From contig JANJXV010000161.1 of assembly GCA_024803745.1 (NCBI GenBank), positions 1,872,001 through 1,936,000 on the forward strand: a stretch of DNA of 64,000 nt, given 5' to 3'. Origin of the DNA: Megascapheus bottae. Taxonomy: Eukaryota; Chordata; Mammalia; Rodentia; Geomyidae. Of the stretch, positions 35,751 through 49,321 are shown piece by piece; the first letter of the stretch is position 1, and each line of letters starts with the position of its first letter. The notes beneath the pieces are model-generated. The model was not told the DNA's origin. It saw only the letters and a program-made list of their open reading frames with translations, and did not search any database. The position numbers and the translations under genes were made by a program.

Positions 35751-36412
35751 TGCTTTTTACGAGCTAATTCACTCACAGCATTTGCTTCTGAAATCTTCGC
35801 TTCTGCATCTTGTGAAATACCCCTTTCCCTCAACGTAGACAAGAAAAACAGATCCATCCCATGGTCCACTGTGAGGCCACTGGTTGGGCTAAGAGCTAGT
35901 CGTGCAGCAACACATAAGTTTTATTCTAATACTTTCCAAACTTTGTACTCAAATATGCTACCTACTTACCAACTTATGTCAGTTATCCTTATGCTATAAC
36001 TTTTCTTCATTACTACAATATTCTTACACTCCTACGTTAATCCTCTTGCACCTCCCCTGACCTCTCTCATTCTTTTTTTCTATCTCTGGACCTCTGCTCG
36101 TCTTTCAACCCTTATACTGCACGGATCTACACTTGATGGCTGTTGAGCAATATTGTATATGTAGGTGGTTAATTATTCTCTAGGCTCAGAGGGACTTAAA
36201 GGCAATAGAGATTGGATTGAGAGGCTTATTTTTTGGGTATAAATCGCTTATCAGTGGTTGTATTAGGCTGGTCTGTAAGTGCACAAAAAGAAAGAGTGAT
36301 AATACCAATCAAAACTTGTGAACATCTAGTGTCTGCCAGCGACAGAGGTCTAGGTTGGTTATATCTGAAAAACTATAATCGTATTTAGTAGTAATCTTGC
36401 TCCCATTTTCAA
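35751..36412. other. Unrecognised pre-L1 region (U4 to U5)
   Basis: No gene or known repeat recognised. The TTTTTT variant at 36228 is found otherwise only at 6537 in U0, exactly 29691 bp upstream. Confidence 0.65.
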
Positions 36413-37596
36413 ATGGGCAGAACAAGAAACTCAAGAAAAATGTCAAATCAAGAAACAACATCCCCCACCCAATGTAAACAGACAATGGAACAGTCACTGG
36501 CAAACCTAGAGGAGAGTCTTCCAATTGCTACACAAATGCAATTGATAAACATCATTAATGAAAAATGTGAAAACATAAAGAAAGAGATAATGGAGGAAGC
36601 CATACCTGAACAAGAGGAAAGCAAAAACAAGGTGATACGTGAAAAAGAAGAAGCCATAAAGGAGGCCATAATAAAGGTTTTTCAAAGAAAGATGGATGAA
36701 TTCAAAGAATCCACAAATAAAAACGTGACCAAACTCCAGCAAATGTCCAAAGAATATAAAGCTACTGAGCTAACCACTCAAAAGGAAATCAAGGAGATAA
36801 AGAAATCCATACATGATCTAAAACAAGGGATGCAAGGCATCAAAAGTGAGCAATTAGAAGCAAGGGAGATGAAAAATAAAGTAGAAAGCTTTGATAGCAG
36901 GTTAGATATTGCAGAGGAGAGAATTTCCGTGGCTGAAGATAATTTAGGTATTATAAAGAACAGAAAATGAGTCAATCCAAATCTAGGAAATATGAGAGAG
37001 CGCTTCAGGAGGTCCAAGATACAATTAGGAAGCCGAATTTAAGGCTAGTTGGTACTGAGGAGGGCGTAGAGAAAGAGGTCAATGGATTTGGAAATATACT
37101 TCAGGGAATCATCTCAGAGAATTTCCCAAATATCCAGAAGGGCAGGCCCATCCAGATACGAGAAGCTTTTAGAACCCCAAACAGACCTGACCAGAAAAGA
37201 ACATCCCACCGCCACATTGTGATCCGAACTGGATCAATAGAAACGAAAGGAAAGATCCTAAAGGCAGCCAGGGAAAAGGGATCAGTAACCTACAAAGGCA
37301 AACCAATCAGAATAACCCCAGATTTCTCAGCAGAGACCATGCAAGCACGAAGTGACTGGAAGCATATATGTCATGCCCTTATATCAAATAACTACCAACC
37401 AAGAATACTGTAGCCAGCTAAGCTCTCATTCATAACTGAGGGAACAATAAAAACATTCCATTCCAGGGAAAAGCTGCAACAATATGTCGAAACAAAACCA
37501 ACACTACAGAGAATTCTCAAAGATGCTCTATACATAGAAAACCAAAATAAATGCAATATAGGGAAAGAAATGGCACCTAAACAGCATACCATCTAA
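36413..37596 (+). pseudogene. L1-ORF1: L1 ORF1 pseudogene (U5)
   Basis: Coiled-coil frame 36413 to 36970 (Arg and Tyr alleles; private Glu in KVESFDS near 36885). RNA-binding frame 36967 to 37413. TAG at 37411 to 37413, with the tail frame open to 37594 to 37596. Apart from the three shared lesions (slip, TAG and resulting split) there is no further damage. Confidence 0.92.
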
Positions 37597-37644
37597 GGAC
37601 CACAAGAACTGTCAAGACACAGGCCCTACTAAAAGCTTTTAAAA

Positions 37645-40600
37645 ATGGTAGGAACTAATAAATATCTCTCAATCCTAACTCTCAATATCAATGGACTTAA
37701 CTCTCCAATTAAACGGCATAGGTTGTCTAGTTGGATCAAAAAGCAAGAGCCATCGTTCTGCTGACTTCGAGAGACACATCTTACCCAAAAACAATCATCT
37801 TTTGAAAGTAAGAGGTTGGAATAAACTGTATCGAGCTAACTGCCCCCATAAACAGGCTAGAGTTGCCATCCTCATATCAGATACAATAGACTTCAAACCA
37901 AAATTAGTAAGAAAAGACAAAGAAGGCTACTACATACTACTAAAGGGATCTTTCCTCCCGGAAGACATAACAATCCTAAATATTTACACACCCAATCCCG
38001 GAGCTCCAAACTTCATCAAGCAAACTTTACTTACACTGAAACCATACATAGATCGAAATACGGTGATTGTTGGTGAGTTTAACACACCACTCTCACCTAT
38101 GGATAGATCAGCAAGGCAAAAACTCAACAGAGAAACCTTAGAACTGAACAACTATATAGACCAACTAGATCTAACAGACATCTGCAGAATATTCCACCCA
38201 GTAACACCACAATATACGTTTTTCTCAGCAGCACATGGAACATTTTCCAAAATAGACCACATCGTAGGCCAGAAAGCAAACCTGGACAGATTCAGAAACA
38301 CTGAAATTATTCCATGCACACTCTCAGACCATAAAGGCATCAAATTGGAGCTGAACACACAACTCCATCAAGGAAAACCCTGTAACTCATGAAGACTGAA
38401 CCACACATTGTTGAATCAAAAACAATGGGTAATCGAAGAGATCAGAACAGATATCCAACTGTTTATGAAATTTAACAATAAGGAGCACACAAATATCAAC
38501 TCCTTAGGGACACAACAAAGGCAGTACTCAGAGGAAAATTTATAGCGCAGAGTGCCTACAACAGCAAGTTGGAAAAATGGCAAACAAACTAGTTAAGGTC
38601 TCACCTTAACCTCCTGGAAAAAGAGCAACAAACCAACCCTAAACCCATTAGGAGAAAGCAAATTATTAAAATCAAAGCAGAATTAAATGATTTGTAATAA
38701 AAAAACTATAGAAAGAATCAACAAAACAAGGAGTTGGTTCTTTGAAATAATTAACAAAATTGACAAGCCCTTAGCAAATCTTACCAAAAAAAGAAGAGAG
38801 CATATCGAAATAAACAAAATCGCAGATGAAAATGGTAATATCACGACAGAAATTACCAAGATCCAGAATATCATGAAGGAATACTTCTCAAACCTTTATG
38901 CCAACAAATTTGAGAATCTAGAAGAAATGGATGAATTCCTAGACAATATTAACATACACACACTGAACCAAGAAGAGCTAACCCAACTCAACATCCTATT
39001 TCAAGCTCTGAAATAGAAATGGAAATTAGACAACTTCCACTTAAAAAGAGCCCAGGGCCAGATGGATTCACAGCTGAATTCTATAAGGTCTTCAAAGCAG
39101 AGCTCACACCAATACTCCTCAAGCTCTTCAACGAAATTGAAAATGAAGGTTCTTTACTAAACTGATTCTGTGAAGCCAGCATTTCCCTCATCCCCAAACC
39201 AGACAGAGATTCATCAAAGAAAGAGATCTATAGACCCATTTCTTTGATGAACCTCGATGCAAAACTTCTCAACAAAATACTGGCCAACCGTCTACAACAA
39301 CTCATCAAAAAAAATGTACACTATGATCAAACTGGATTCATCACAGGGAGGCAAAGCTGGTTCAACATACACAAATCAATTAATATAATTCAACACATCA
39401 ACAGGAGCAGGGATAAAATCACATGATTGTCTCAATAGATGCGGAAAAGGCATTTGACAAGATCCAAAACCCCTTTATGTTAAAAGATGTGGAGAAACTA
39501 GGAATCCATGGAACATTTCTCAATGTAATAAAGGCTGTGTATGAGAAACCCACTGCTAGTATTATACTTAATGGTGAAAATCTAAAGCCATTCCCTCTAA
39601 AATCAGGAACGAGACAAGGATGCCCACTCTCTCCACTCCTTTTTAACATAGTACTAGAATTCCTAGGCAGTGCAATAAGGCAAGAAGCAAGCATAAAGGG
39701 GATCCAAGTAGGTAAAGAGGAAATAAAACTATCCCTCTTTGCAGATGACATGATTCTGTATTTAAAGAATCCTATAGACTCTACTCCCAAGCTCCTTGAG
39801 CTGATTCAAAGCTTTGGAAGGGTAGCAGGCCATAAAATCAACCCTCACAAATCAACTGCCTTACTTTACGCCAACACTGAGAGGAACGAGGCAATAATCA
39901 GGAAAGAAAATCCTTTCACAATAGCCTCAAAGAAAATAAAGTACCTAGCAATTAGCTTAACTAAGAATGTAAAGGACCGTTTAGATGAAAACTTTAAAAC
40001 CCTAAAAAAGGAAATTAAAGCAGAACTAAGGAAATGGAAAAACCTCCCGTGCTCCTGGATTGGAAGAATCAACATTGTGAAAATGACAATCTTGCCAAGG
40101 GCTATCTACAAATTCAATGTAATACCCATCAACATCCCAATGTCATTCTTTAAAGACATAGAAGAGGCAATTCAAAATTTCATATGGAATAATAAAAGAC
40201 CCCGTATAGCAAAAACACTTCTTAGCAGAAAGAACAGCGCTGGAGGAATTTCAATTCCAAACTTAAGGCTCTATTACAGAGCTATAATTCTCAAAACAGC
40301 TTGGTACTGGCACAAGAACAGGCCTGAAGTCCAATGCAGTAGAACTGCGGACCCAGATATTAAACCACAGACCTATGGCCACCTAATCTTTGACCAGGGA
40401 GCCAAAAAAATAGAATGGAAGAAAGATAGCCTCTTCAACAAGTTGTGCTGGCAGAACTGGTTAAACACCTGCAGAAAACTAAAGTTGGATCCTTCTTTGT
40501 CCCCTTGCACTAGAATTAACTCCAAATGGATCAAAGACGTGGAGGTAAAAGCTGACACACTGAAAAGTTTCCAGGAAGGAATAGGAGATACACTAGGCCT

Positions 40601-41486
40601 CCTTGGTACAGGTCCAAACTTTCTAAATAAGGACCAAGAATCACAACAAATCAGAGAAAGGCTGGATAAGTGGGAATGCATTAAACTGCAGAGCTTTTGT
40701 ATGGCAATGGATATAGCTCGTAAACTAATCAGGAAGCCTACAGAGTGGGAGAAGATCTTCACCACCCAAACAACGGAACAAGGCCTCATATCTAAAATAT
40801 ATCAACAACTCAAAAAATTGAATCACTCCAAAACTAACCTCCAAAGTAACACCCATCCCATTACAAAATGGGCCAAAGACTTAAAGAGAGTCTTCTCTGA
40901 AGAAGAAACAAAAATGGCCTATAGACACATGAAGAAATGCTCAACATCTCTGGTCATAAAAGAAATGCAAATCAAAACAAGTCTAAGATTCCACCTAACT
41001 CCAGTTAGAATGGCCAGGATCAGGAAAACGAATGACAACAGATGCTGGAGGGGATGTGGTCAGGAGGGATCACTACTACACTGTTGGTGGGAGTGCAAAC
41101 TCGTTCAACCACTATGGAAAGCAGTGTGGAAGTGCCTCAAAACGCTAAACATACAACTCCCCTATGACCCAGCAATTCCAGTACTTGGCATTTACCCAAC
41201 AATCCAGAAACAAGGGCCTACTAAACCCACTAGCACAACAATGTTCATTGCAGCACTATTCACCATAGCAAAGATATGGAACCAACCCAGATGTCCCTCA
41301 GTTGATGAGTGGATCAACAAGTTGTGGTATTTGTACACAATGGAATTCTATGCTGCTGTCAGAAAGAATGACATTGCCCCATTTGTTAGGAAATGGAAAG
41401 ACTTAGAACAAATCATATTAAGTGAAGTAAGCCAGACTCAAAGGAACTTAGGCTCAGTGGTTTCCCTCATTCGTCATAATCAGTAG
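37645..41486 (+). pseudogene. L1-ORF2: L1 ORF2 pseudogene with 687-codon open reverse transcriptase region (U5)
   Basis: Start 37645. Endonuclease frame 37691 to 38392, ended by the TGA shared with U2 and U6, with GEFN present. The linker frame 38687 to 39016 ends early: AACAGGCCTATT became AACATCCTATT near 38992, a private base loss plus substitution just before the conserved [13 protein letters not shown] block. An eight-A run near 39311 keeps the segment before the core in frame (to 39426). The core to C-terminus frame 39423 to 41486 is open for 687 codons, with FADD at 39738 to 39749. Private changes include KSFQEG, MAMDIARKL and AVWKCLK, all near the connection and Cys-rich region. Confidence 0.92.
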
Positions 41487-41899
41487 AAACCTTGGGCTCT
41501 ACTAGCAGAGATTGTCAATAGAGCAAAAGGCCATATATAAGGCCATATAATGTGAAGCTAATTGAAAGGACCTCCAGGATATTGACACAAAAGCCATATA
41601 ATGAATGATTGTTGTCCTTAATGTACTATGTTGTCTCTCATCTCGCTTGCTGTCCCTTGGTTATCCCATATTGGCATAGTATCTCACTTTGTTATCTGAT
41701 ATATTGAATTTATTTGTATTTGGATATTTGAAATTTGATAGGGAAGTGGGGAAAACCAAGAAGGGTGGGGGGTGTGGGGTTGGAGGGAAATGGGTACCAA
41801 GACATGTGAAAGGGTATCAATGTATGTGAATTAATGCACCTTCTATCTGGCAAATATCATCTAACCCTTTTACTAATTACAATAAAAAATGAAAAAAAA

Positions 41900-42529
41900 G
41901 AAAGTTGTAGTGTGTGGGGAGGATGATGGGGTCAAATACATTTCTTCTTAGAAATTTACCTCATCTGGTTGCCCTGGATCTTCCTGGCCTTCTTCTTAGA
42001 GAAAGGTCTGTTATACTGGATTTGTGGCTTGGCAATGATCTAGCATGTACATCTTCGAGTAAGATATCCACAACTTCCATGCCTGAGACTCGAGTTTCCT
42101 GACCTTTGGCAACAGCACAGCAACATTTTTCTTCCTCCTGAGCCACAGGCCAAGTGAGCTGGCTTGAGCTGATTGTTAGTTACAGTGGCTTGGTTACCAG
42201 GGTTCCATATTCTGTTCCATTGTAAGGGAGGCAGGGTCACCTTTCAGGGCCCAATGACCAAAGATCCTTGCTCACAAAAGACCTCACCAAAGACATACTG
42301 GAGGCTGAATCTCTCCTCCAGTCTCACAATATACATGTGGATGTAGTATACAGAACACCTTATTTGTCCAATCCCAATGTCTTCCACTAGGCCCAACTAC
42401 CAGTCTGGTCTCAGGCTCAAGGAGCCTTTCTTAGGTAAGATCCAAACTTAATGGTCAATATTGCCCTCATCCTTTACAAAACATTTGCTTCACAGTGCCT
42501 TCTCTGCCTGCATTTTGCCCCTTGTCGAA
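41900..42529. other. Unrecognised proximal spacer (U5)
   Basis: No gene seen. The first part shares variants with U2 and U6 (AAGATATCC near 42062, AGAACACC near 42353), not with U1, so the switch to U1-like sequence falls between here and the GAT tract. Confidence 0.7.
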
Positions 42530-42717
42530 TATTTTTTTGTTTTTGCTAGTCTTGGGACTTGACCTCAGAGTGTGAACATTGTTCTTGGGCTTTCTTTAGG
42601 CTTTAGCTGTCCCACCGATCCACAGCACCACTTGCAGCGTTTTCTATGTATGTGGTAATGAGGAATCAAACCTGAGGCTTACTGCTTGGTAGCCAAGGAC
42701 TCTCCCACTAGATCAAA
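42530..42717 (-). mobile_element. Dimeric SINE, minus strand (U5)
   Basis: The tail run is interrupted (AATATTTTTTTG near 42529), with private ACCGATCC near 42614 and AGATCAAAC near 42710. Confidence 0.8.
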
Positions 42718-42929
42718 CACACAGGGCATCTTGCACATATTTTTGACGTCAATCTACTAGGATATTATTAGGTTTCTGTATCCTAATCAATTTTTTCCTG
42801 ATGATTAGCTTTGCTGTCATGTGTAAAAAATGCAAGAGGGAAAAACACAGAAGAATTAGTGAAATTAAAAAAAAAGCATTAGACACAGTTAAGTGTTCAT
42901 TCTTTGTAGGAGAAAGGATATTTGGATAT

Positions 42930-42947
42930 GATGATGATGATGATGAC
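42930..42947 (+). repeat. GAT microsatellite, short allele (U5)
   Basis: Five GAT plus GAC followed by TTAATAA, the same combination as U1. Confidence 0.95.
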
Positions 42948-42965
42948 TTAATAATTACTATGTCA

Positions 42966-43170
42966 CGGTTGAGAGTTTGGCATAGTGGTAGAGTGCTTGC
43001 CTAGCATCCATGAAGATCTGGGTTTGATTGCTCAGTACCACATAGATAGAAAATCTAGATGTGGCACTGTGGCTCAAGTGGCAGAGGGCTAGACTTGAGA
43101 AAACCCGAGGACAGTGCTCAGGCCCTGAATTCAAGCCCCAAGACTGGCAGAAAGATAGAAGAAAATAAAA
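42966..43170 (+). mobile_element. Dimeric SINE, plus strand (U5)
   Basis: Carries the ACGGTTG start seen only in U1. The A-rich tail has private changes (GATAGAAG near 43154 and a missing T near 43170). Confidence 0.85.
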
Positions 43171-43833
43171 AGCTTTTTACGAGCTAATTCACTCACAGCA
43201 TTTGCTTCTGAAATCTTCGCTTCTGCATCTTGTGAAATACCCCTTTCCCTCAACGTAGACAAGAAAAACAGATCCATCCCATGGTCCACTGTGAGGCCAC
43301 TGGTTGGGCTAAGAGCTAGTCGTGCAGCAACACATAAGTTTTATTCTAATACTTTCCAAACTTTGTACTCAAATATGCTACCTACTTACCAACTTATGTC
43401 AGTTATCCTTATGCTATAACTTTTCTTCATTACTACAATATTCTTACACTCCTACGTTAATCCTCTTGCACCTCCCCTGACCTCTCTCATTCTTTTTTTC
43501 TATCTCTGGACCTCTGCTCGTCTTTCAACCCTTATACTGCACGGATCTACACTTGATGGCTGTTGAGCAATATTGTATATGTAGGTGGTTAATTATTCTC
43601 TAGGCTCAGAGGGACTTAAAGGCAATAGAGATTGGATTGAGAGGCTTATTGTTTTGGGTATAAATCGCTTATCAGTGGTTGTATTAGGCTGGTCTGTAAG
43701 TGCACAAAAAGAAAGAGTGATAATACCAATCAAAACTTGTGAACATCTAGTGTCTGCCAGCGACAGAGGTCTAGGTTGGTTATATCTGAAAAACTATAAT
43801 CGTATTTAGTAGTAATCTTGCTCCCATTTTCAA
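43171..43833. other. Unrecognised pre-L1 region (U5 to U6)
   Basis: No gene or known repeat recognised. Matches U1 in the AAAGGCAATAG plus TTGTTTT combination near 43620 to 43650. Confidence 0.65.
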
Positions 43834-45017
43834 ATGGGCAGAACAAGAAACTCAAGAAAAATGTCAAATCAAGAAACAACATCCCCCACCCAATGTAAAC
43901 AGACAATGGAACAGTCACTGGCAAACCTAGAGGAGAGTCTTCCAATTGCTACACAAATGCAATTGATAAACATCATTAATGAAAAATGTGAAAATATAAA
44001 GAAAGAGATAATGGAGGAAGCCATACCTGAACAAGAGGAAAGCAAAAACAAGGTGATACGTGAAAAAGAAGAAGCCATAAAGGAGGCCATAATAAAGGTT
44101 TTTCAAAGAAAGATGGATGAATTCAAAGAATCCACAAATAAAAACGTGACCAAACTCCAGCAAATGTCCAAAGAATATAAAGCTACTGAGCTAACCACTC
44201 AAAAGGAAATCAAGGAGATAAAGAAATCCATACATGATCTAAAACAAGGGATGCAAGGCATCAAAAGTGAGCAATTAGAAGCAAGGGAGATGAAAAATAA
44301 AGTAGATAGCTTTGATAGCAGGTTAGACATTGCAGAGGAGAGAATTTCCGTGGCTGAAGATAATTTAGGTATTATAAAGAACAGAAAATGAGTCAATCCA
44401 AATCTAGGAAATATGAGAGAGCGCTTCAGGAGGTCCAAGATACAATTAGGAAGCCGAATTTAAGGCTAGTTGGTACTGAGGAGGGCGTAGAGAAAGAGGT
44501 CAATGGATTTGGAAATATACTTCAGGGAATCATCTCAGAGAATTTCCCAAATATCCAGAAGGGCAGGCCCATCCAGATACGAGAAGCTTTTAGAACCCCA
44601 AACAGACCTGACCAGAAAAGAACATCCCACCGCCACATTGTGATCCGAACTGGATCAATAGAAACGAAAGGAAAGATCCTAAAGGCAGCCAGGGAAAAGG
44701 GATCAGTAACCTACAAAGGCAAACCAATCAGAATAACCCCAGATTTCTCAGCAGAGACCATGCAAGCACGAAGTGACTGGAAGCATATATGTCATGCCCT
44801 TATATCAAATAACTACCAACCAAGAATACTGTAGCCAGCTAAGCTCTCATTCATAACTGAGGGAACAATAAAAACATTCCATTCCAGGGAAAAGCTGCAA
44901 CAATATGTCGAAACAAAACCAACACTACAGAGAATTCTCAAAGATGCTCTATACATAGAAAACCAAAATAAATGCAATATAGGGAAAGAAATGGCACCTA
45001 AACAGCATACCATCTAA
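43834..45017 (+). pseudogene. L1-ORF1: L1 ORF1 pseudogene (U6)
   Basis: Frames 43834 to 44391 (coiled coil) and 44388 to 44834 (RNA-binding and C-terminal domains), overlapping by ATGA. TAG at 44832 to 44834, with the tail open to 45015 to 45017. The protein text equals the majority form at every position I compared, which makes this a good reference copy for the array. Confidence 0.92.
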
Positions 45018-45065
45018 GGACCACAAGAACTGTCAAGACACAGGCCCTACTAAAAGCTTTTAAAA

Positions 45066-48000
45066 ATGGTAGGAACTAATAAATATCTCTCAATCCTAAC
45101 TCTCAATATCAATGGACTTAACTCTCCAATTAAACGGCATAGGTTGTCTAGTTGGATCAAAAAGCAAGAGCCATCGTTCTGCTGACTTCGAGAGACACAT
45201 CTTACCCAAAAACAATCATCTTTTGAAAGTAAGAGGTTGGAATAAACTCTATCGAGCTAACTGCCCCCATAAACAGGCTAGAGTTGCGATCCTCATATCA
45301 GATACAATAGACTTCAAACCAAAATTAGTAAGAAAGGACAAAGAAGGCTACTACATACTACTAAAGGGATCTTTCCTTCCGGAAGACATAACAATCCTAA
45401 ATATTTACACACCCAATCCCGGAGCTCCAAACTTCATCAAGCAAACTTTACTTACACTGAAACCATACATAGATCGAAATACAGTGATTGTTGGTGAGTT
45501 TAACACACCACTCTCACCTATGGACAGATCAGCAAGGCAAAAACTCAACAGAGAAACCTTAGAACTGAACAACTATATAGACCAACTAGATCTAACAGAC
45601 ATCTGCAGAATATTCCACCCAGTAACACCACAATATACGTTTTTCTCAGCAGCACATGGAACATTTTCCAAAATAGACCACATCGTAGGCCAGAAAGCAA
45701 ACCTGGACAGATTCAGAAACACTGAAATTATTCCATGCACACTCTCAGACCATAAAGGCATCAAATTGGAGCTGAACACACAACTCCACCAAGGAAAACC
45801 CTGTAACTCATGAAGACTGAACCACACATTGTTGAATCAAAAACAATGGGTAATCGAAGAGATCAGAACAGATATCCAACTGTTTATGAAATTTAACAAT
45901 AAGGAGCACACAAATATCAACTCCTTAGGGACACAACAAAGGCAGTACTCAGAGGAAAATTTATAGCGCGTAGTGCCTACAACAGCAAGTTGGAAAAATG
46001 GCAAACCAACTAGTTAAGGTCTCACCTTAACCTCCTGGAAAAAGAGCAATAAACCAACCCTAAACCCATTAGGAGAAAGCAAATTATTAAAATCAAAGCA
46101 GAATTAAATGATTTGGAATAAAAAAACTATAGAAAGAATCAACAAAACAAGGAGTTGGTTCTTTGAAATAATTAACAAAATTGACAAGCCCTTAGCAAAT
46201 CTTACCAAAAAAAGAAGAGAGCATATCGAAATAAACAAAATCGCAGATGAAAATGGTAATATCACGACAGAAATTACCAAGATCCAGAATATCATGAAGG
46301 AATACTTCTCAAACCTTTATGCCAACAAATTTGAGAATCTAGAAGAAATGGATGAATTCCTAGACAATATTAACATACACACACTGAACCAAGAAGAGCT
46401 AACCCAACTCAACAGGCCTATTTCAAGCTCTGAAATAGAAATGGAAATTAGACAACTTCCACTTAAAAAGAGCCCAGGGCCAGATGGATTCACAGCTGAA
46501 TTCTATAAGGTCTTCAAAGCAGAGCTCACACCAATACTCCTCAAGCTCTTCAACGAAATTGAAAATGAAGGTTCTTTACTAAACTGATTCTGTGAAGCCA
46601 GCATATCCCTCATCCCCAAACCAGACAGAGATTCATCAAAGAAAGAGATCTATAGACCCATTTCTTTGATGAACCTCGATGCAAAACTTCTCAACAAAAT
46701 ACTGGCCAACCGTCTACAACAACTCATCAAAAAAAATATACACTATGATCAAACTGGATTCATCACAGGGAGGCAAAGCTGGTTCAACATACACAAATCA
46801 ATTAATATAATTCAACACATCAACAGGAGCAGGGATAAAATCACATGATTGTCTCAATAGATGCGGAAAAGGCATTTGACAAGATCCAAAACCCCTTTAT
46901 GTTAAAAGATGTGGAGAAACTAGGAATCCATGGAACATTTCTCAATGTAATAAAGGCTGTGTATGAGAAACCCACTGCTAGTATTATACTTAATGGTGAA
47001 AATCTAAAGCCATTCCCTCTAAAATCAGGAACGAGACAAGGATGCCCACTCTCTCCACTCCTTTTTAACATAGTACTAGAATTCCTAGGCAGTGCAATAT
47101 GGCAAGAAGCAAGCATAAAGGGGATCCAAGTAGGGAAAGAGGAAATAAAACTATCCCTCTTTGCAGATGACATGATTCTGTATTTAAAGAATCCTATAGA
47201 CTCTACTCCCAAGCTCCTTGAGCTGATTCAAAGCTTTGGAAGGGTAGCAGGCCATAAAATCAACCCTCACAAATCAACTGCCTTACTTTACGCCAACACT
47301 GAGAGGAACGAGGCAATAATCAGGAAAGAAAATCCTTTCACAATAGCCTCAAAGAAAATAAAGTACCTAGCAATTAGCTTAACTAAGAATGTAAAGGACC
47401 GTTTAGATGAAAACTTTAAAACCCTAAAAAAGGAAATTAAAGCAGAACTAAGGAAATGGAAAAACCTCCCGTGCTCCTGGATTGGAAGAATCAACATTGT
47501 GAAAATGACAATCTTGCCAAGGGCTATCTACAAATTCAATGTAATACCCATCAACATCCCAATGTCATTCTTTAAAGACATAGAAGAGGCAATTCAAAAT
47601 TTCATATGGAATAATAAAAGACCCCGTATAGCAAAAACACTTCTTAGCAGAAAGAACAGCGCTGGAGGAATTTCAATTCCAAACTTAAGGCTCTATTACA
47701 GAGCTATAATTCTCAAAACAGCTTGGTACTGGCACAAGAACAGGCCTGAAGTCCAATGCAGTAGAACTGCGGACCCAGATATTAAACCACAGACCTATGG
47801 CCACCTAATCTTTGACCAGGGAGCCAAAAAAATAGAATGGAAGAAAGATAGCCTCTTCAACAAGTTGTGCTGGCAGAACTGGTTAAACACCTGCAGAAAA
47901 CTAAAGTTGGATCCTTCTTTGTCCCCTTGCACTAGAATTAACTCCAAATGGATCAAAGACGTGGAGGTAAAAGCTGACACACTGAAAAGTTTACAGGAAG

Positions 48001-48907
48001 GAATAGGAGATACACTAGGCCTACTTGGTACAGGTCCAAACTTTCTAAATAAGGACCAAAAATCACAACAAATCAGAGAAAGGCTGGATAAGTGGGACTG
48101 CATTAAACTGCAGAGCTTTTGTATGGCAACGGATATAGCTAGTAAACTAATCAGGAAGCCTACAGAGTGGGAGAAGATCTTCACCACCCAAACAACGGAA
48201 CAAGGCCTCATATCTAAAATATATCAACAACTCAAAAAATTGAATCACTCCAAAACTAACCTCCAAAGTAACACCCATCCCATTAAAAATGGGCCAAAGA
48301 CTTAAAGAGAGTCTTCTCTGAAGAAGAAACAAAAATGGCCTATAGACACATGAAGAAATGCTCAACATCTCTGGTCATAAAAGAAATGCAAATCAAAACA
48401 AGTCTAAGATTCCACCTAACTCCAGTTAGAATGGCCAGGATCAGGAAAACGAATGACAACAGATGCTGGAGGGGATGTGGTCAGGAGGGATCACTACTAC
48501 ACTGTTGGTGGGAGTGCAAACTCGTTCAACCACTATGGAAAGCAGTGCGGCAGTGCCTCAAAACGCTAAACATACAACTCCCCTATGACCCAGCAATTCC
48601 AGTACTTGGCATTTACCCAACAATCCAGAAACAAGGGCCTACTAAACCCACTAGCACAACAATGTTCATTGCAGCACTATTCACCATAGCAAAGATATGG
48701 AACCAACCCAGATGTCCCTCAGTTGATGAGTGGATCAACAAGTTGTGGTATTTGTACACAATGGAATTCTATGCTGCTGTCAGAAAGAATGACATCGCCC
48801 CATTTGTTAGGAAATGGAAAGACTTAGAACAAATCATATTAAGTGAAGTAAGCCAGACTCAAAGGAACTTAGGCTCAGTGGTTTCCCTCATTCGTCATAA
48901 TCAGTAG
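45066..48907 (+). pseudogene. L1-ORF2: L1 ORF2 pseudogene (U6)
   Basis: Start 45066. Endonuclease frame 45112 to 45813, cut by the TGA shared with U2 and U5. The linker plus reverse transcriptase N-terminal frame 46108 to 46587 ends at the shared TGA, and the eight-A run leaves 46666 to 46848 in the same frame. The core frame 46845 to 48305 has [27 protein letters not shown] and FADD (47160 to 47171) and an AIWQEA variant shared with U2. It is closed by the one-base deletion near 48284 (CCATTAAAAATGG) also found in U2. The C-terminal frame 48335 to 48907 keeps the CX3CX7HX4C motif. Confidence 0.92.
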
Positions 48908-49321
48908 AAACCTTGGGCTCTACTAGCAGAGATTGTCAATAGAGCAAAAGGCCATATATAAGGCCATATAATGTGAAGCTAATTGAAAGGACCTCCAGGA
49001 TATTGACACAAAAGCCATATAATGAATGATTGTTCTCCTTAATGTACTATGTTGTCTCTCATCTCGCTTGCTGTCCCTTGGTTATCCCATATTGGCATAG
49101 TATCTCACTTTGTTATCTGATATATTGAATTTATTTGTATTTGGATATTTGAAATTTGATAGGGAAGGGGGGAAAACGAAGAAGGGTGGGGGGTGTGGGG
49201 TTGGAGGGAAATGGGTACCAAGACATGTGAAAGGGTATCAATGTATGTGAATTAATGCACCTTCTATCTGGCAAATATCATCTAACCCTTTTACTAATTA
49301 CAATAAAAAAATGAAAAAAAA

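Larger units (their letters stand above)
36413..41899 (+). mobile_element. LINE-1 copy in U5
   Basis: ORF1 start to A-rich tail, 3' UTR from 41487. Its body resembles its neighbour U6 and U2: the TGG to TGA change at 38390, PKLVRKDKEGYY and HIVGQ. Its downstream half-spacer from the GAT tract onward matches U1. It lacks the one-base deletion shared by U2 and U6, so it branched before that deletion or was repaired. The AATAAA run is one A shorter than in other copies. Confidence 0.95.
43834..49321 (+). mobile_element. LINE-1 copy in U6
   Basis: ORF1 start to A-rich tail, 3' UTR from 48908. Partner of U2. It keeps the full ORF1 and lacks the 4-base insertion of U2, so it is the better preserved member of the pair. 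The ORF2 core is separated from U2 only by scattered substitutions. Confidence 0.95.
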
